Shown: in pieces, positions 46,656 through 55,328 of the stretch
Numbering within the stretch: position 1 is the stretch's first letter
Layout of the letters: each line of letters starts with the position of its first letter
Source: Pandoraea nosoerga
GTDB lineage: Bacteria; Pseudomonadota; Gammaproteobacteria; Burkholderiales; Burkholderiaceae
DNA length: 64,000 nt
Assembly: GCF_902459585.1 (NCBI RefSeq)
Contig: NZ_CABPSC010000002.1
Location: 186,001-250,000, forward strand
Direction of reading: 5' to 3'
The notes under the pieces: model-generated
The model's database searches: none
Told to the model about the DNA's origin: nothing
What the model saw: only the letters and a program-made list of their open reading frames with translations
Position numbers and translations under genes: made by a program

Positions 46656-47579
46656 TCAGGCGGCGCGTGCCGGTGACAGCGTGTCCTGCAAGGCGGCGAG
46701 CGCCGCATCCGGCGTGATGTCCGACGTGTCGAGCGTCACGTCGGCGAGTTGGTAGAGCGCTTCGCGCGCGTCGAGCATGCGGTGGATGTGTTCGAGCGCT
46801 TCGTTGCGTAGCGCCTCGGTGGCGATGCGCGCATCGTTCTGCTGCATCACGCGCTGAAAGTGGACGTCGGGGCGGGCGCGCAACCATACCGTGCGGAACG
46901 TGCGCAGCACGCGCTCGTAGGTCTGGGCTTCGGACACGATACCGCCGCCCGTGGCCAGCACCACGTTCTCGTGTTCCGCGATGATGCGCTCGATGCACTG
47001 TCGCTCGATGCGCCGCATGGCGGCCTGTCCATACAGCGTGATCACTTCTCCGATCGCGATCCCCGCTTCCCGTTCGACTTCCTTGTCGAGTTCCACGAAG
47101 GGCGCGCCGATCGCCTGCGCGAGCCGCGGCCCGAGCGTCGATTTGCCCGCGCCCCGCAGGCCGATGAGCGCGATGCGCCGACCCTTGCCGCGCGCTTCGG
47201 CGGCCGCGGGCGCCACGATTTGACGACGCAGGCGTGAAAGCACCTCGGCGGGCTGCTGACGAAGATATTCGACGAGGATCAACAAGTCGCCGTCGTAAGC
47301 CATGCGCTCGGCAACGAGCGTCTCCACACCGACGTTCAGCGCTTCGCCAAGCTTGTGCAGCACGGCGAGCGAGACGTTTCCGGTGCCGGCTTCCACGCGG
47401 GCGAGATAGGGCAGCGACACGCCGGACTGCGCGGCGAGCTGCTTGCGGGTCATGCCGCGTTGGGCTCGCAGCGTACGAACGCGCCGGGCCAGCAAGGCAA
47501 GTTGCGGCGCGATGGCGTCGCCGGCATTGGTCGGCGACAAGGAGGCGGACGGAGGGGGATCGGCAGGTCGTTTGGTCAT
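46656..47579 (-). CDS. BoxR/BzdR-type regulator (XRE + shikimate-kinase-like domain)
   Basis: A 307-residue regulator. The N-terminal XRE HTH (residues about 32-85) contains RGMTRKQLAAQSGVSLPYLA. The C-terminal domain (about 125-305) is shikimate-kinase-like with a P-loop LRGAGKSTLG and LATGGGIVSE. This fusion is known from BzdR and BoxR, repressors of benzoyl-CoA pathways in which the kinase-like domain binds benzoyl-CoA. Here the divergent operon is not a classical box or bzd cluster, so the effector may be another aroyl-CoA or acyl-CoA. Dyads in the 219-bp divergent region are likely operators. Confidence 0.88.
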   Translation of the reverse strand: MTKRPADPPPSASLSPTNAGDAIAPQLALLARRVRTLRAQRGMTRKQLAAQSGVSLPYLARVEAGTGNVSLAVLHKLGEALNVGVETLVAERMAYDGDLLILVEYLRQQPAEVLSRLRRQIVAPAAAEARGKGRRIALIGLRGAGKSTLGPRLAQAIGAPFVELDKEVEREAGIAIGEVITLYGQAAMRRIERQCIERIIAEHENVVLATGGGIVSEAQTYERVLRTFRTVWLRARPDVHFQRVMQQNDARIATEALRNEALEHIHRMLDAREALYQLADVTLDTSDITPDAALAALQDTLSPARAA

Positions 47580-47604
47580 CGAGGAGTGCGACGTCGACGG
47601 TCAT

Positions 47605-47632
47605 GCCGATAAATATACTATGAGATATCGGC
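47605..47632. promoter_or_regulatory. Dyad near the BoxR-like gene start
   Basis: GCCGATA (47605-47611) and TATCGGC (47626-47632) flank an AT-rich 14-base core carrying TATATT on the minus strand. It is a candidate autoregulatory site of the BoxR-like gene. Confidence 0.5.
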
Positions 47633-47679
47633 AATGAGACGATCAAAGGGGCGGGCGTTGGCTGTTGGCGTTCGATATA

Positions 47680-47735
47680 TGCACTAAAATGCCTTTTTAT
47701 TGGAAATATCCCTGTTAACCCTGAACTGCATTGCA
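47680..47735. promoter_or_regulatory. TGCA motifs typical of BzdR-type binding, overlapping a predicted -35
   Basis: TGCA occurs at 47680-47683, 47727-47730 and 47732-47735. BzdR operators are described as TGCA-containing repeats. TTGCAC at 47731-47736 could be the -35 of the rightward operon, with AAATAT 17 bp on. Assignment is by motif only. Confidence 0.35.
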
Positions 47736-47756
47736 CAAGCCACGCAACTCTGAAAA

Positions 47757-47770
47757 TATCTTATAAGATA
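47757..47770. promoter_or_regulatory. Perfect 14-bp palindrome ahead of the enoyl-CoA hydratase gene
   Basis: TATCTTATAAGATA is a perfect palindrome covering the likely -10/+1 region, 29 bp before the start codon. It is a good repressor-site candidate. Confidence 0.5.
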
Positions 47771-47798
47771 CTTTTCACGATTTGGAGCGAATGCGGAC

Positions 47799-48557
47799 AT
47801 GACCTATCCCCACTTGCGAGTGCGCGTCGAAGACGCCATCGCTTTCGTAACGCTGGACCGCGCGGACAAGCGCAATGCGCTGTGCGACGCCGCTGTCGAT
47901 TCGCTCGAGGCAGCGTTCCGCGATTTCGACGGCAGCGTGCGCGCCGTCGTCCTGAGCGGCGCCGGCGAGCACTTCTGCGCCGGGCTCGACCTCGCCGAGA
48001 ACAGCCAGCGCGATCCCATCGACGTGCTGCGCGTCTCGCAGCGCTGGCACAAGGTCTTCCACGAGATTCAGTTCGGTGGCCGCCCGGTCGTGGCGGTGCT
48101 GCATGGCGCGGTGATCGGTGGTGGCCTGGAACTGGCGCTCGCCGCGCATGTGCGCGTCATCGAACGCGGTGCATTCTTCCAGTTGCCCGAGGGCAAGCGC
48201 GGCATCTTCGTCGGCGGTGGCGCGTCGGTCCGCGTGGCGCGCATTCTCGGGCCGGACCGCATGACGGAGATGATGCTCACCGGGCGCCGTTACGATGCCG
48301 TCGACGGCGAGCGTCTCGGCCTCGGTCACTACCTGACGGACGCGGGCGCGGGCCTGGCGCTCGCCGCGCAACTCGCCCGCGACACCGCGGCGAACAGCCC
48401 GCTCTCGAATTGGGCGACGATTCACGCGCTCTCGCGCATTCACGACATGTCGATGTCCGACGGGCTGTTCACCGAGTCGGTCACGAGTGCGCTGATGCTG
48501 GCGACGCCCGAAGCGCGCGAGCGCATGGAACGCTTTCTGGGCCGCACGGCGCGCTAG
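47799..48557 (+). CDS. Enoyl-CoA hydratase/isomerase (crotonase) family enzyme
   Basis: A 252-residue crotonase, probably hydrating a 2-enoyl-CoA. Both catalytic glutamates of hydratases are present with the right 20-residue spacing: Glu111 in GGGLELALAAH and Glu131 in LPEGKRGIF. The oxyanion-hole segments are HFCAGLDLAE and AVIGGGLE. It is the first gene of the operon facing the BoxR-like regulator, with the 3-hydroxyacid dehydrogenase next. A hydroxycinnamoyl-CoA or similar aryl enoyl-CoA is the likely substrate, judging from the CoA ligase downstream; this is inference. Confidence 0.87.
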   Translation: MTYPHLRVRVEDAIAFVTLDRADKRNALCDAAVDSLEAAFRDFDGSVRAVVLSGAGEHFCAGLDLAENSQRDPIDVLRVSQRWHKVFHEIQFGGRPVVAVLHGAVIGGGLELALAAHVRVIERGAFFQLPEGKRGIFVGGGASVRVARILGPDRMTEMMLTGRRYDAVDGERLGLGHYLTDAGAGLALAAQLARDTAANSPLSNWATIHALSRIHDMSMSDGLFTESVTSALMLATPEARERMERFLGRTAR

Positions 48558-48586
48558 TGCGGCGGCCATCCCCCACGGAGACGAAT

Positions 48587-49513
48587 GTGAAATACGACAA
48601 CATCGAACAGGTCGCCGTCGTCGGCACCGGTGTGATCGGCGCGAGCTGGGCTGCGTACTTCCTGGCGCGTGGACTGCGCGTGAGCGCATGGGATCCTGCG
48701 CCGGGTGCCCGCGAGCGTCTGCGCGAGGCGATCGATGCGCATTGGTCCACGCTGATCCGCATCGGTCTGTCGGAAGGCGCCACCCGTGATGCACTCGCTT
48801 TTCACGACACACTCGACGCCGCACTCGAGGGCGCCGGTTTCGTGCAGGAGAGCGGTCCGGAGCGCGAGGATCTCAAACAGGACCTGTTCCGGCGGATGGA
48901 CGCGGCATTGCCGCCCTCGGTGGTCATTGCGTCGAGCTCGTCGGGACTGTTGATGAGCCGGGTGCAGTCGGTTTGCCGGCATCCCGAGCGAGTGGTGCTC
49001 GGCCATCCGTTCAACCCGCCGCATCTCATTCCGCTGGTGGAAGTCATTGGCGGCGCGCAATCGTCGCAAGCCGCCATCGATACGGCGATGCAGTTCTACC
49101 GGGCCATCGGCAAGCGCGCGATCCACGTGAAGAAAGAGGTCAAGGGCCATATCGCGAATCGCCTGCAGGCCGCGTTGTGGCGCGAGGCGATGCATCTCGT
49201 GGACACGGGCGTCGCGTCGGTGGCCGACATCGACGACGCCATCGCCTACGGGCCCGGGCTGCGCTGGGCCGCACTCGGGCCGTTCCTGAACCTGCATTTG
49301 TCGGGCGGCGCGGGCGGCATTGCGCATCTGCTCGAACACCTCGGTCCGCCCATCGAATCGTGGTGGGCCGATCTTGGCGCGCCGGTGCTCACGGAGGACC
49401 TCAAGGCGCGCATCACGGCAGGCGTCGAGGCTGAACTCGCCGGGCGCGGCAATGCGCGACTCGAAGCCCAGCGCGACGCCATCATCCTCGGCATTCTCGC
49501 GAACAAGCCGTAG
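48587..49513 (+). CDS. 3-hydroxyacyl dehydrogenase family (carnitine-dehydrogenase-like)
   Basis: A 308-residue NAD-dependent dehydrogenase. The Rossmann motif is [19 protein letters not shown], and the catalytic His-Glu pair lies in [15 protein letters not shown]. The single C-terminal domain with [20 protein letters not shown] resembles L-carnitine dehydrogenase and L-gulonate 3-dehydrogenase. Those act on free beta-hydroxy acids, unlike FadB-type enzymes that take CoA esters. The start is a GTG with GGAG six bases upstream, 29 bp after the hydratase gene. Product: a beta-keto acid, which suits the BKACE gene that follows. Confidence 0.85.
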   Translation: MKYDNIEQVAVVGTGVIGASWAAYFLARGLRVSAWDPAPGARERLREAIDAHWSTLIRIGLSEGATRDALAFHDTLDAALEGAGFVQESGPEREDLKQDLFRRMDAALPPSVVIASSSSGLLMSRVQSVCRHPERVVLGHPFNPPHLIPLVEVIGGAQSSQAAIDTAMQFYRAIGKRAIHVKKEVKGHIANRLQAALWREAMHLVDTGVASVADIDDAIAYGPGLRWAALGPFLNLHLSGGAGGIAHLLEHLGPPIESWWADLGAPVLTEDLKARITAGVEAELAGRGNARLEAQRDAIILGILANKP

Positions 49514-49607
49514 GCGCGCGCCAGCCCGCCGCGCGCGGGCGTATTCCGGACTATCGAATTACCGGATCCCCCGATCCTTGATCCCGGGCTCACCGGTGCG
49601 ATCCCGC

Positions 49608-49634
49608 ATACCGAACATACCGAACATACCGAAC
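49608..49634. repeat. 9-bp tandem repeat, three copies
   Basis: ATACCGAAC repeats exactly three times in the gap between the dehydrogenase and BKACE genes, close to the ribosome site of the latter. Confidence 0.85.
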
Positions 49635-49652
49635 GAATCGAAGGAGACAGCC

Positions 49653-50573
49653 ATGAGCAAACCGAAAGTCATCGTCACCATCGCGCCCACGGGCGGCATG
49701 GCGCACAAGTCGCAGAACCCCCATCTGCCCACGCAGCCCGACGAGATCGCCCGCGACGTCTACGACTGTTACAACGCGGGCGCGAGCGTCGTGGCCGTGC
49801 ATGCGCGCCGCCCCGGCGACGACGGCGCGACCTGCGACCCGGCGATCTATCGCGACATCAATCGCCGCATTCGCGACAAGTGCGACATCGTCATCAACAA
49901 CTCCACCGGCGGCGGCGTGCACGGCGACATGATCGGGCAGGCCGACAACGGCTATTGGGAGATTCTGTGGGACGAGCGTCTGAAGGGCATGGACGCCGGC
50001 GCCGAGATGTGCACGCTCGACGCGACCACCATCATCGCGAGCTTCGGCGGCAAGGAGTTGCTGATGCACACGTCGCCCGAGCGCTCGAAGCATCTTGCCG
50101 TGGAGATGAAAAAGCGCGGCATCAAGCCCGAGTGGGAAGTCTTCAGCCCGACGCACATCGTGCAGGACCTCGCCACGCTCACCGCCGCGGGTTTCGACGA
50201 GGAGCCGTTCTTCGTGAATCTGGTGCTCGGCGTGCATCGCGGCTTCCAGAACGCCATGCCGTACACGCCGCGCGTGCTGCAGTCGATGGTCGATCTGCTG
50301 CCCAAGGGCAGCATCTTCTGCGTGAGCGGCATCGGTCCGGCACAGCTTCCGTCGGCGATGAACTCGCTGCTGCTCGGCGGTCACGTGCGCGTGGGCCTCG
50401 AAGACAACCTGTACTACGAGCACGGCGTGCCCGCCACGAACCAGCAACTGACCGAGCGCGTGGTGCGGCTCGTGCGCGAGATGGGCTACGAGCCCGCCAC
50501 ACCGGCCGAGGCCCGCGAAATCATGGGCCTGCCGCGCAATCGCGAAGTGCTGCCGGAGTTTGCCGTGCGTTGA
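49653..50573 (+). CDS. BKACE family beta-keto acid cleavage enzyme (DUF849)
   Basis: A 306-residue TIM-barrel enzyme of the BKACE family, which cleaves a beta-keto acid with acetyl-CoA to give acetoacetate and a new acyl-CoA. Family motifs seen are [13 protein letters not shown] at the N-terminus, [21 protein letters not shown], and [14 protein letters not shown] with the metal-binding Glu. In the usual H-x-H zinc motif the first His seems replaced: the text reads [13 protein letters not shown] (AVH). AAGGAGACAGCC precedes the ATG. It follows the dehydrogenase and precedes the binding protein on the same strand. Confidence 0.88.
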   Translation: MSKPKVIVTIAPTGGMAHKSQNPHLPTQPDEIARDVYDCYNAGASVVAVHARRPGDDGATCDPAIYRDINRRIRDKCDIVINNSTGGGVHGDMIGQADNGYWEILWDERLKGMDAGAEMCTLDATTIIASFGGKELLMHTSPERSKHLAVEMKKRGIKPEWEVFSPTHIVQDLATLTAAGFDEEPFFVNLVLGVHRGFQNAMPYTPRVLQSMVDLLPKGSIFCVSGIGPAQLPSAMNSLLLGGHVRVGLEDNLYYEHGVPATNQQLTERVVRLVREMGYEPATPAEAREIMGLPRNREVLPEFAVR

Positions 50574-50645
50574 GTCGTCGTGCGTTGCAAGCTGTCCGGC
50601 CCCTGCATTCGAAAACAACAAGCGAAAGACCAGGAGACAAGTCAC

Positions 50646-51836
50646 ATGGCGGCAAACCGGTTCACATGCAGTGTCGCGTTCTCGCGATCCCGACGTTTCA
50701 CGCTCAGCGCGCTGTCGCTGTGTGTCGCCGTGTTGGGCGCGGCCACGCAGGCCCATGCACAGCCGACGGGCGTCACCATCGGCGTGACGCTGTCTTCCAC
50801 GGGGCCGGGCGCATCGCTCGGCATTCCCGAGAAGCAGGCCATCGGCATGCTGCCGCCCACGCTGGGCGGTCTGCCTGCGCGCTACATCGTGCTCGACGAC
50901 GCCACCGATCCGACCACGGCGACGAAGAACGCACGGCGTCTCGCCACCGAGGACAAGGTCGACGCGATCATCGGCTCGTCCACGACGCCGGCGTGTCTGG
51001 CGGTCGCGGCCGTCGCCGCCGACACGCGCACGCCGCAACTGGGGCTGTGCCCGTTCGTGCCGAGCGCGACGCAGATGCGCTACGTCTTCTCGTTGCCGCA
51101 GTCGGTGGCCGTCATGGCCGACGCCGTGCTCGACGACATGAAGGCCCATAAGGTGAAGACGCTCGGCTTCATCGGTTTCTCCGATTCCTATGGCGAGGCC
51201 TGGCTCAAGGACATTCAGGCGCGCGCGGCGGCGCGCCAGATCCAGGTGGCGCCGGTCGAGCGCTACGCCCGCAACGACCAGTCGGTGACGGCGCAGGTGC
51301 TCAAGGTGATGTCGGCCAACGTGGACGCCGTCATCATCGCGGCGAGCGGCACGCCCGGCGCGCTGCCGATGAGCACGCTGCGCGAGCGCGGCTACAAGGG
51401 CCGCATCTACCAGACGCACGGGGTGGCCAACAACGACTTCCTGCGCGTGGCCGGCAAGAGCGCCGAAGGCGCGATCCTCCCGGTCGGCAACATTCTGGTC
51501 GCAGAGCAATTGCCGGCGAGCCACCCGGGCAAGGCCGTCGCGGTCGACTTCGCCAAACGCTACGAGGCGCAGTACGGGGCGGGCTCGCGCAACCTCTTCG
51601 CGGGCTACGCCTACGACGCCTACCTGGTGCTCGACCGCGCCGTCGCCGTGGCGGCGAAGCAGACGCCGCCGGGCACCCAGGCGTTTCGCGACGCGCTCGT
51701 GAACGCCATCGGACAGACGCGTGGGCTGGCAGCCACGCACGGCATGATCAACGTGAGCGCGCAGGACCATTCGGCGTATGGCGAAGACGGTCGCGTGCTC
51801 GTTACGGTCAAGGGTGGCAAGTGGACGATCGACTGA
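50646..51836 (+). CDS. ABC-type solute-binding protein (aromatic/branched-chain acid type)
   Basis: A 396-residue periplasmic binding protein of the type I (Leu/Ile/Val-like) fold. It has a signal peptide (SLCVAVLGAATQAHA, cleavage before QPTG). The mature core begins VTIGVTLSSTGPGASLG and contains IGSSTTPACLAVA and GFIGFSDSYGEAW. Such proteins often bind aromatic acids. No permease or ATPase genes are in the operon, so it would use a transporter encoded elsewhere. AGGAG precedes the ATG. Confidence 0.85.
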   Translation: MAANRFTCSVAFSRSRRFTLSALSLCVAVLGAATQAHAQPTGVTIGVTLSSTGPGASLGIPEKQAIGMLPPTLGGLPARYIVLDDATDPTTATKNARRLATEDKVDAIIGSSTTPACLAVAAVAADTRTPQLGLCPFVPSATQMRYVFSLPQSVAVMADAVLDDMKAHKVKTLGFIGFSDSYGEAWLKDIQARAAARQIQVAPVERYARNDQSVTAQVLKVMSANVDAVIIAASGTPGALPMSTLRERGYKGRIYQTHGVANNDFLRVAGKSAEGAILPVGNILVAEQLPASHPGKAVAVDFAKRYEAQYGAGSRNLFAGYAYDAYLVLDRAVAVAAKQTPPGTQAFRDALVNAIGQTRGLAATHGMINVSAQDHSAYGEDGRVLVTVKGGKWTID

Positions 51837-53698
51837 CCCCGACGATGGCGACGTCGTTCGGCGCGCGACGTCTCGCCGTGCCCGACATCGAGCGCGAGAC
51901 GAGAGCGGACGGCAGCTTCGTGATTCGCTCTCGCACGCCGCTGGGCGAGTTCGCGCGCAGCCCCGCCGACTGGCTCGTGAAGTGGGCCAAGCAAACGCCC
52001 GACGCCGTTTTCGTCGCGCAACGCCTGCTGCCCGGCGAGGCGGCTTCCGACGGCGGTCTCTGGCGCAAGGCGACGTATCGCGAGGCCCTTGCCCTGGCGC
52101 GCGGCATTGGCCAGGCGCTGCTCGATCTGCGCGTGCCGCGCGAGCGGCCGGTCGTGATCCTGTCGGACAACAGCGTCAATCATGCGCTGCTCGTGCTCGG
52201 CGCGATGATGGCGGGGCGGCAGACGGCCATCGTCTCGTCGGCCTATTCACGCGTCGCGAAGGACATGAGCAAACTGCACGGCATTCTGGCGCGGCTCGAC
52301 CCCGCGCTGGTCTATGTCGAGGACGGCGAAGCCTATGGACGCGCGCTAGTCGATGCGCCGATCCGCTGCCCGATCGTCGCGACGCACAACGCACGGCCCG
52401 GGTGGCTGCAGTTCGACACGCTGGCGGCGACGCCTGCCACACCGGCGCTGGACGCCGCGTTTGCCCAGGTGGGGCCGGAGGACACGGCCAAGCTGTTGCT
52501 GACATCGGGCTCGACCGGCAAACCGAAGATCGTCGTCAACACGCATCGAATGCTCGCGGCGAACCAGCAAATGGTCGCGCAGTGCTGGCATTTCATCGAC
52601 GATGCCGCGCCGATCGTGGTGGACTGGTTGCCGTGGAGCCACACGTTCGGCGCGAATCACAACTTTCACATGGTGCTGCGCAACGGCGGGGCGTTCTACG
52701 TCGACGACGGTCGTCCCGTGCCGGAACTGATCGGCCGTTCCGTCGAGAATCTGCGCGACGTGTCGCCCACGCTGCACTTCAACGTGCCGAAGGGCTTCGA
52801 GGCGCTGGCGCCGTACCTGGAGGACGACGCCGCCTTTGCCGCACGTTTCTTCGGCCGCCTGCAGGTGCTGTTCTATGCGGCGGCGAGCCTGCCGCCGGCG
52901 CTGTGGCAGCGCTTCGAACGGCTGGCGTCGCGGCATTGCGACACGCTGCCGTTCTTCACTTCGGCGTGGGGAGCGACGGAGACCTCGCCGCTCATCACCA
53001 GCGTGCACTTCCCGATTCCGGGGGCGGGCAACATCGGGGTTCCGGCGCCGGGCAACGAGCTCAAGTTCGTGCCCAACGGCGACAAACTGGAGATGCGCGT
53101 GCGCGGCCCGTCGGTGTTTCGCCGCTATGCGGGCGACCCGGTGGCCACTGCCGAAGCGTTCGACGACGAAGGCTTCTATCGCACGGGCGATGCAGGCCGA
53201 CTATGCGATCCGGGCGATCCGAGCGCGGGCGTCCTCTTCGACGGTCGGGTATCGGAGGACTTCAAGCTCACGAGCGGCACATGGGTTTCCGTCGGCGCAT
53301 TGCGCTTGCGCGCGGTGACGGCATTGGCGCCGTATGCGTCGGACGTCGTCGTCGCGGGGCACGACCGGGAGGAGATCGGGCTGCTGATCTTCCCGAGTCC
53401 GGCCATGCGCGCGATGGCGGCGGACGTGGGCAACGCGCCGGACGCGGGCCGGCAACTGGCGCTGCACGATGGCATTCGCGCTCGAGTGGCGCAGGCGCTC
53501 GCACAACTGGCGCAGGACGCCGGCAGTTCGCAGCGGGCCGCGCGCGCCGCGATTCTGTCCTCGCCGCCGTCGCTGGAGCAGGGCGAGATCACGGACAAGG
53601 GGTACGTCAATCAGCGCGCGGTGCTGAACCTGCGTGCCGACGACGTTGCGCGGCTGTATTCGGATTGCCCGTCGGTCATCCGGCTGGCGTTGCCTTGA
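51821..53698 (+). CDS. Feruloyl-CoA synthase-like acyl-CoA ligase
   Basis: A 625-residue ANL-superfamily ligase. The ATP-binding P-loop is LLLTSGSTGKPKIV, the A5-like motif is TSAWGATETSPL, and the A8 hinge region is GRVSEDFKLTSGTW. The length, the WLPWSHTFGANHNFHM segment, and ITDKGYVNQRAVL near the C-terminus match feruloyl-CoA synthase (FerA-type) proteins that activate hydroxycinnamic acids with ATP and CoA. The GTG at 51821 overlaps the binding-protein gene by 16 bp and has AAGGG upstream; an ATG at 51845 is an alternative. It completes the five-gene operon. Confidence 0.85.
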   Translation: MDDRLTPTMATSFGARRLAVPDIERETRADGSFVIRSRTPLGEFARSPADWLVKWAKQTPDAVFVAQRLLPGEAASDGGLWRKATYREALALARGIGQALLDLRVPRERPVVILSDNSVNHALLVLGAMMAGRQTAIVSSAYSRVAKDMSKLHGILARLDPALVYVEDGEAYGRALVDAPIRCPIVATHNARPGWLQFDTLAATPATPALDAAFAQVGPEDTAKLLLTSGSTGKPKIVVNTHRMLAANQQMVAQCWHFIDDAAPIVVDWLPWSHTFGANHNFHMVLRNGGAFYVDDGRPVPELIGRSVENLRDVSPTLHFNVPKGFEALAPYLEDDAAFAARFFGRLQVLFYAAASLPPALWQRFERLASRHCDTLPFFTSAWGATETSPLITSVHFPIPGAGNIGVPAPGNELKFVPNGDKLEMRVRGPSVFRRYAGDPVATAEAFDDEGFYRTGDAGRLCDPGDPSAGVLFDGRVSEDFKLTSGTWVSVGALRLRAVTALAPYASDVVVAGHDREEIGLLIFPSPAMRAMAADVGNAPDAGRQLALHDGIRARVAQALAQLAQDAGSSQRAARAAILSSPPSLEQGEITDKGYVNQRAVLNLRADDVARLYSDCPSVIRLALP

Positions 53699-53780
53699 GA
53701 GGCGCACGCCGGGCGGTTGGGGGGAAGTGAGAGAGCGACAGCGCACTGACGGCAGCAGGGGCCGTCGGTGCGCAAAGTTG

Positions 53781-53840
53781 CCGGAGGGCGTAGGAGGGCT
53801 TAAGAGGGCCTAAGAGGGCGTAAGAGGGCGTAAGAGGGGG
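53781..53840. repeat. 10-bp tandem repeat, about six copies
   Basis: TAAGAGGGCG-like units repeat from 53781 to 53840 between convergent genes. No terminator hairpin is visible there. Confidence 0.85.
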
Positions 53841-53854
53841 TGTAAGCGTCAAGG

Positions 53855-55117
53855 TCACGCGAGCGCTTCGCCATGCCGCTCGGGCAGGAAGAAGTACACG
53901 ATGATCGCCGCGAGCAGGAAGAATCCGGCAGTCGCCCCGAGCGCCGCGCTCACGTTCTCGCCGCGCGAGAGCAGTCCAACAGCCGCGGGCGCGAGGGCAC
54001 TGGCCGCACGTCCCGTGTTGTAGATGAAGCCTTGCGCCGTGGCGCGAACCTGCGTCGGAAACATCTCGGCGAAGGTCGGTGCGAAGCCGCTGTAAAAGCC
54101 CGTGCCGAAGAACGCCACCACCGGGCCGAAAACGAGTAGCAGCATCGGCTCGCGAATCGCGACGTAGAGCGGCACCGTCACGGCCGACACGATGAAGAAA
54201 AGCAGGAAGGACTTGCGGCAGCCGATGCGATCGGCGATGTAGCCGAAGCACACGAAGCCTGCCGCCGCGCCGATCTGCATGATCACGATCCATGTCGTCG
54301 AGCGCAGCAGGTCGAAGCCCGGGCCGCCCTGGTCGACCGGTGTGGCGAGATACGCCGGAATCCATGTGAAGAGCCCCCAGTAGCCGCACATGGCAGCCGC
54401 CGTGAACGCCAGGCCGACGATCGTACTGCGCGCGTAGGGGCCGAACAGCGTGGCGAGCGTCTGACCGAGCGTGAGGCGCACACGTTGCTCGCGCCAGATG
54501 GCCGGCTCCTCCACGTGGCGGCGTACCCAGAACGCGAGCACCGTCGGCAACAGGCCGAACGCGAACACCCAGCGCCAACCGAAGTACGGCAGGATCACCG
54601 CCGCGACGATGGCCGCCACCGCGTAACCCATGGCGAAGGCGCTCTGCACCCATGCCATGACCTTCGCGCGATGTTCGGCAGGCCACGTCTCGGTAATGAG
54701 CGCCGCGCCGGCCGACCACTCGCCGCCAATGCCAAGGCCCAGCAGAAAGCGGAACACGAGGAGCTGCGTCACCGAATCGGCGAAACCGCACAGTGCGGTG
54801 CCGATGGAATAGCACAGGATCGAGAGAATCATCGAGCGGGTGCGTCCGATACGATCGGCGAGAAACCCGAAGAACAGGCCGCCGAACGCGGTGGCCAACA
54901 GGGTGAGCGAGGCGATGACGCCGGCCACGCCCTTGTCGAAATGCAGATCGGCGCTGATGTAGCGAATCACCATCGCGAACAGCATCAGATCCATGATGTC
55001 CAGCATCCAGCCGATATAGGCCGAACCAAATGCCCGCCATTGCGCCAGCGACGCCCCGCGATACCACGGTCGACGTGCCGCGCCCGCCGCCTTCAGCGCG
55101 GTCGTGCCAGTGTCCAT
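53855..55117 (-). CDS. MFS transporter (AAHS/MHS-like aromatic or organic acid symporter)
   Basis: A 420-residue 12-helix MFS carrier. It shows the MFS motif A (GFLADRIGRTRSMI), the metabolite:H+ symporter motif LGLGIGGEWSAGAALITE, and a second-half copy GYIADRIGCRKSF. The start at 55117 has AAGGAG upstream; an upstream extension is rejected because it crosses the operator region. It is divergent from the cupin/IclR operon, and one 17-bp palindrome (55160-55176) lies about 45 bp upstream. Uptake of an organic acid used by the local pathway is likely. Confidence 0.88.
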   Translation of the reverse strand: MDTGTTALKAAGAARRPWYRGASLAQWRAFGSAYIGWMLDIMDLMLFAMVIRYISADLHFDKGVAGVIASLTLLATAFGGLFFGFLADRIGRTRSMILSILCYSIGTALCGFADSVTQLLVFRFLLGLGIGGEWSAGAALITETWPAEHRAKVMAWVQSAFAMGYAVAAIVAAVILPYFGWRWVFAFGLLPTVLAFWVRRHVEEPAIWREQRVRLTLGQTLATLFGPYARSTIVGLAFTAAAMCGYWGLFTWIPAYLATPVDQGGPGFDLLRSTTWIVIMQIGAAAGFVCFGYIADRIGCRKSFLLFFIVSAVTVPLYVAIREPMLLLVFGPVVAFFGTGFYSGFAPTFAEMFPTQVRATAQGFIYNTGRAASALAPAAVGLLSRGENVSAALGATAGFFLLAAIIVYFFLPERHGEALA

Positions 55118-55159
55118 TCTTGTCTCCTTCATGGAACTCATCCTAATGTCACACCTTGT

Positions 55160-55176
55160 GTATCGATTATCGATAC
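55160..55176. promoter_or_regulatory. IclR-type operator candidate, copy 1
   Basis: GTATCGATTATCGATAC is palindromic except for its centre. A second copy in the opposite orientation lies at 55256-55272, 96 bp away. This copy is close to the MFS start. Confidence 0.7.
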
Positions 55177-55255
55177 GATTGGGAATGATTTCGTTTGCAT
55201 GGTAACAGGACGTTTCGCAATTAGGTGTCGTGGTAAACCATAAATGGTGCTTTGT

Positions 55256-55272
55256 GTATCGATAATCGATAC
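55256..55272. promoter_or_regulatory. IclR-type operator candidate, copy 2
   Basis: GTATCGATAATCGATAC is the exact reverse complement of copy 1. It lies 57 bp before the cupin start codon. Two matching sites in a divergent region next to an IclR gene are strong operator candidates. Confidence 0.7.
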
Positions 55273-55328
55273 TGTGTATCAAGGTTGTCTCGATGGTCGG
55301 GCAACCGTAGGTCACAGGAGATCGAGAA

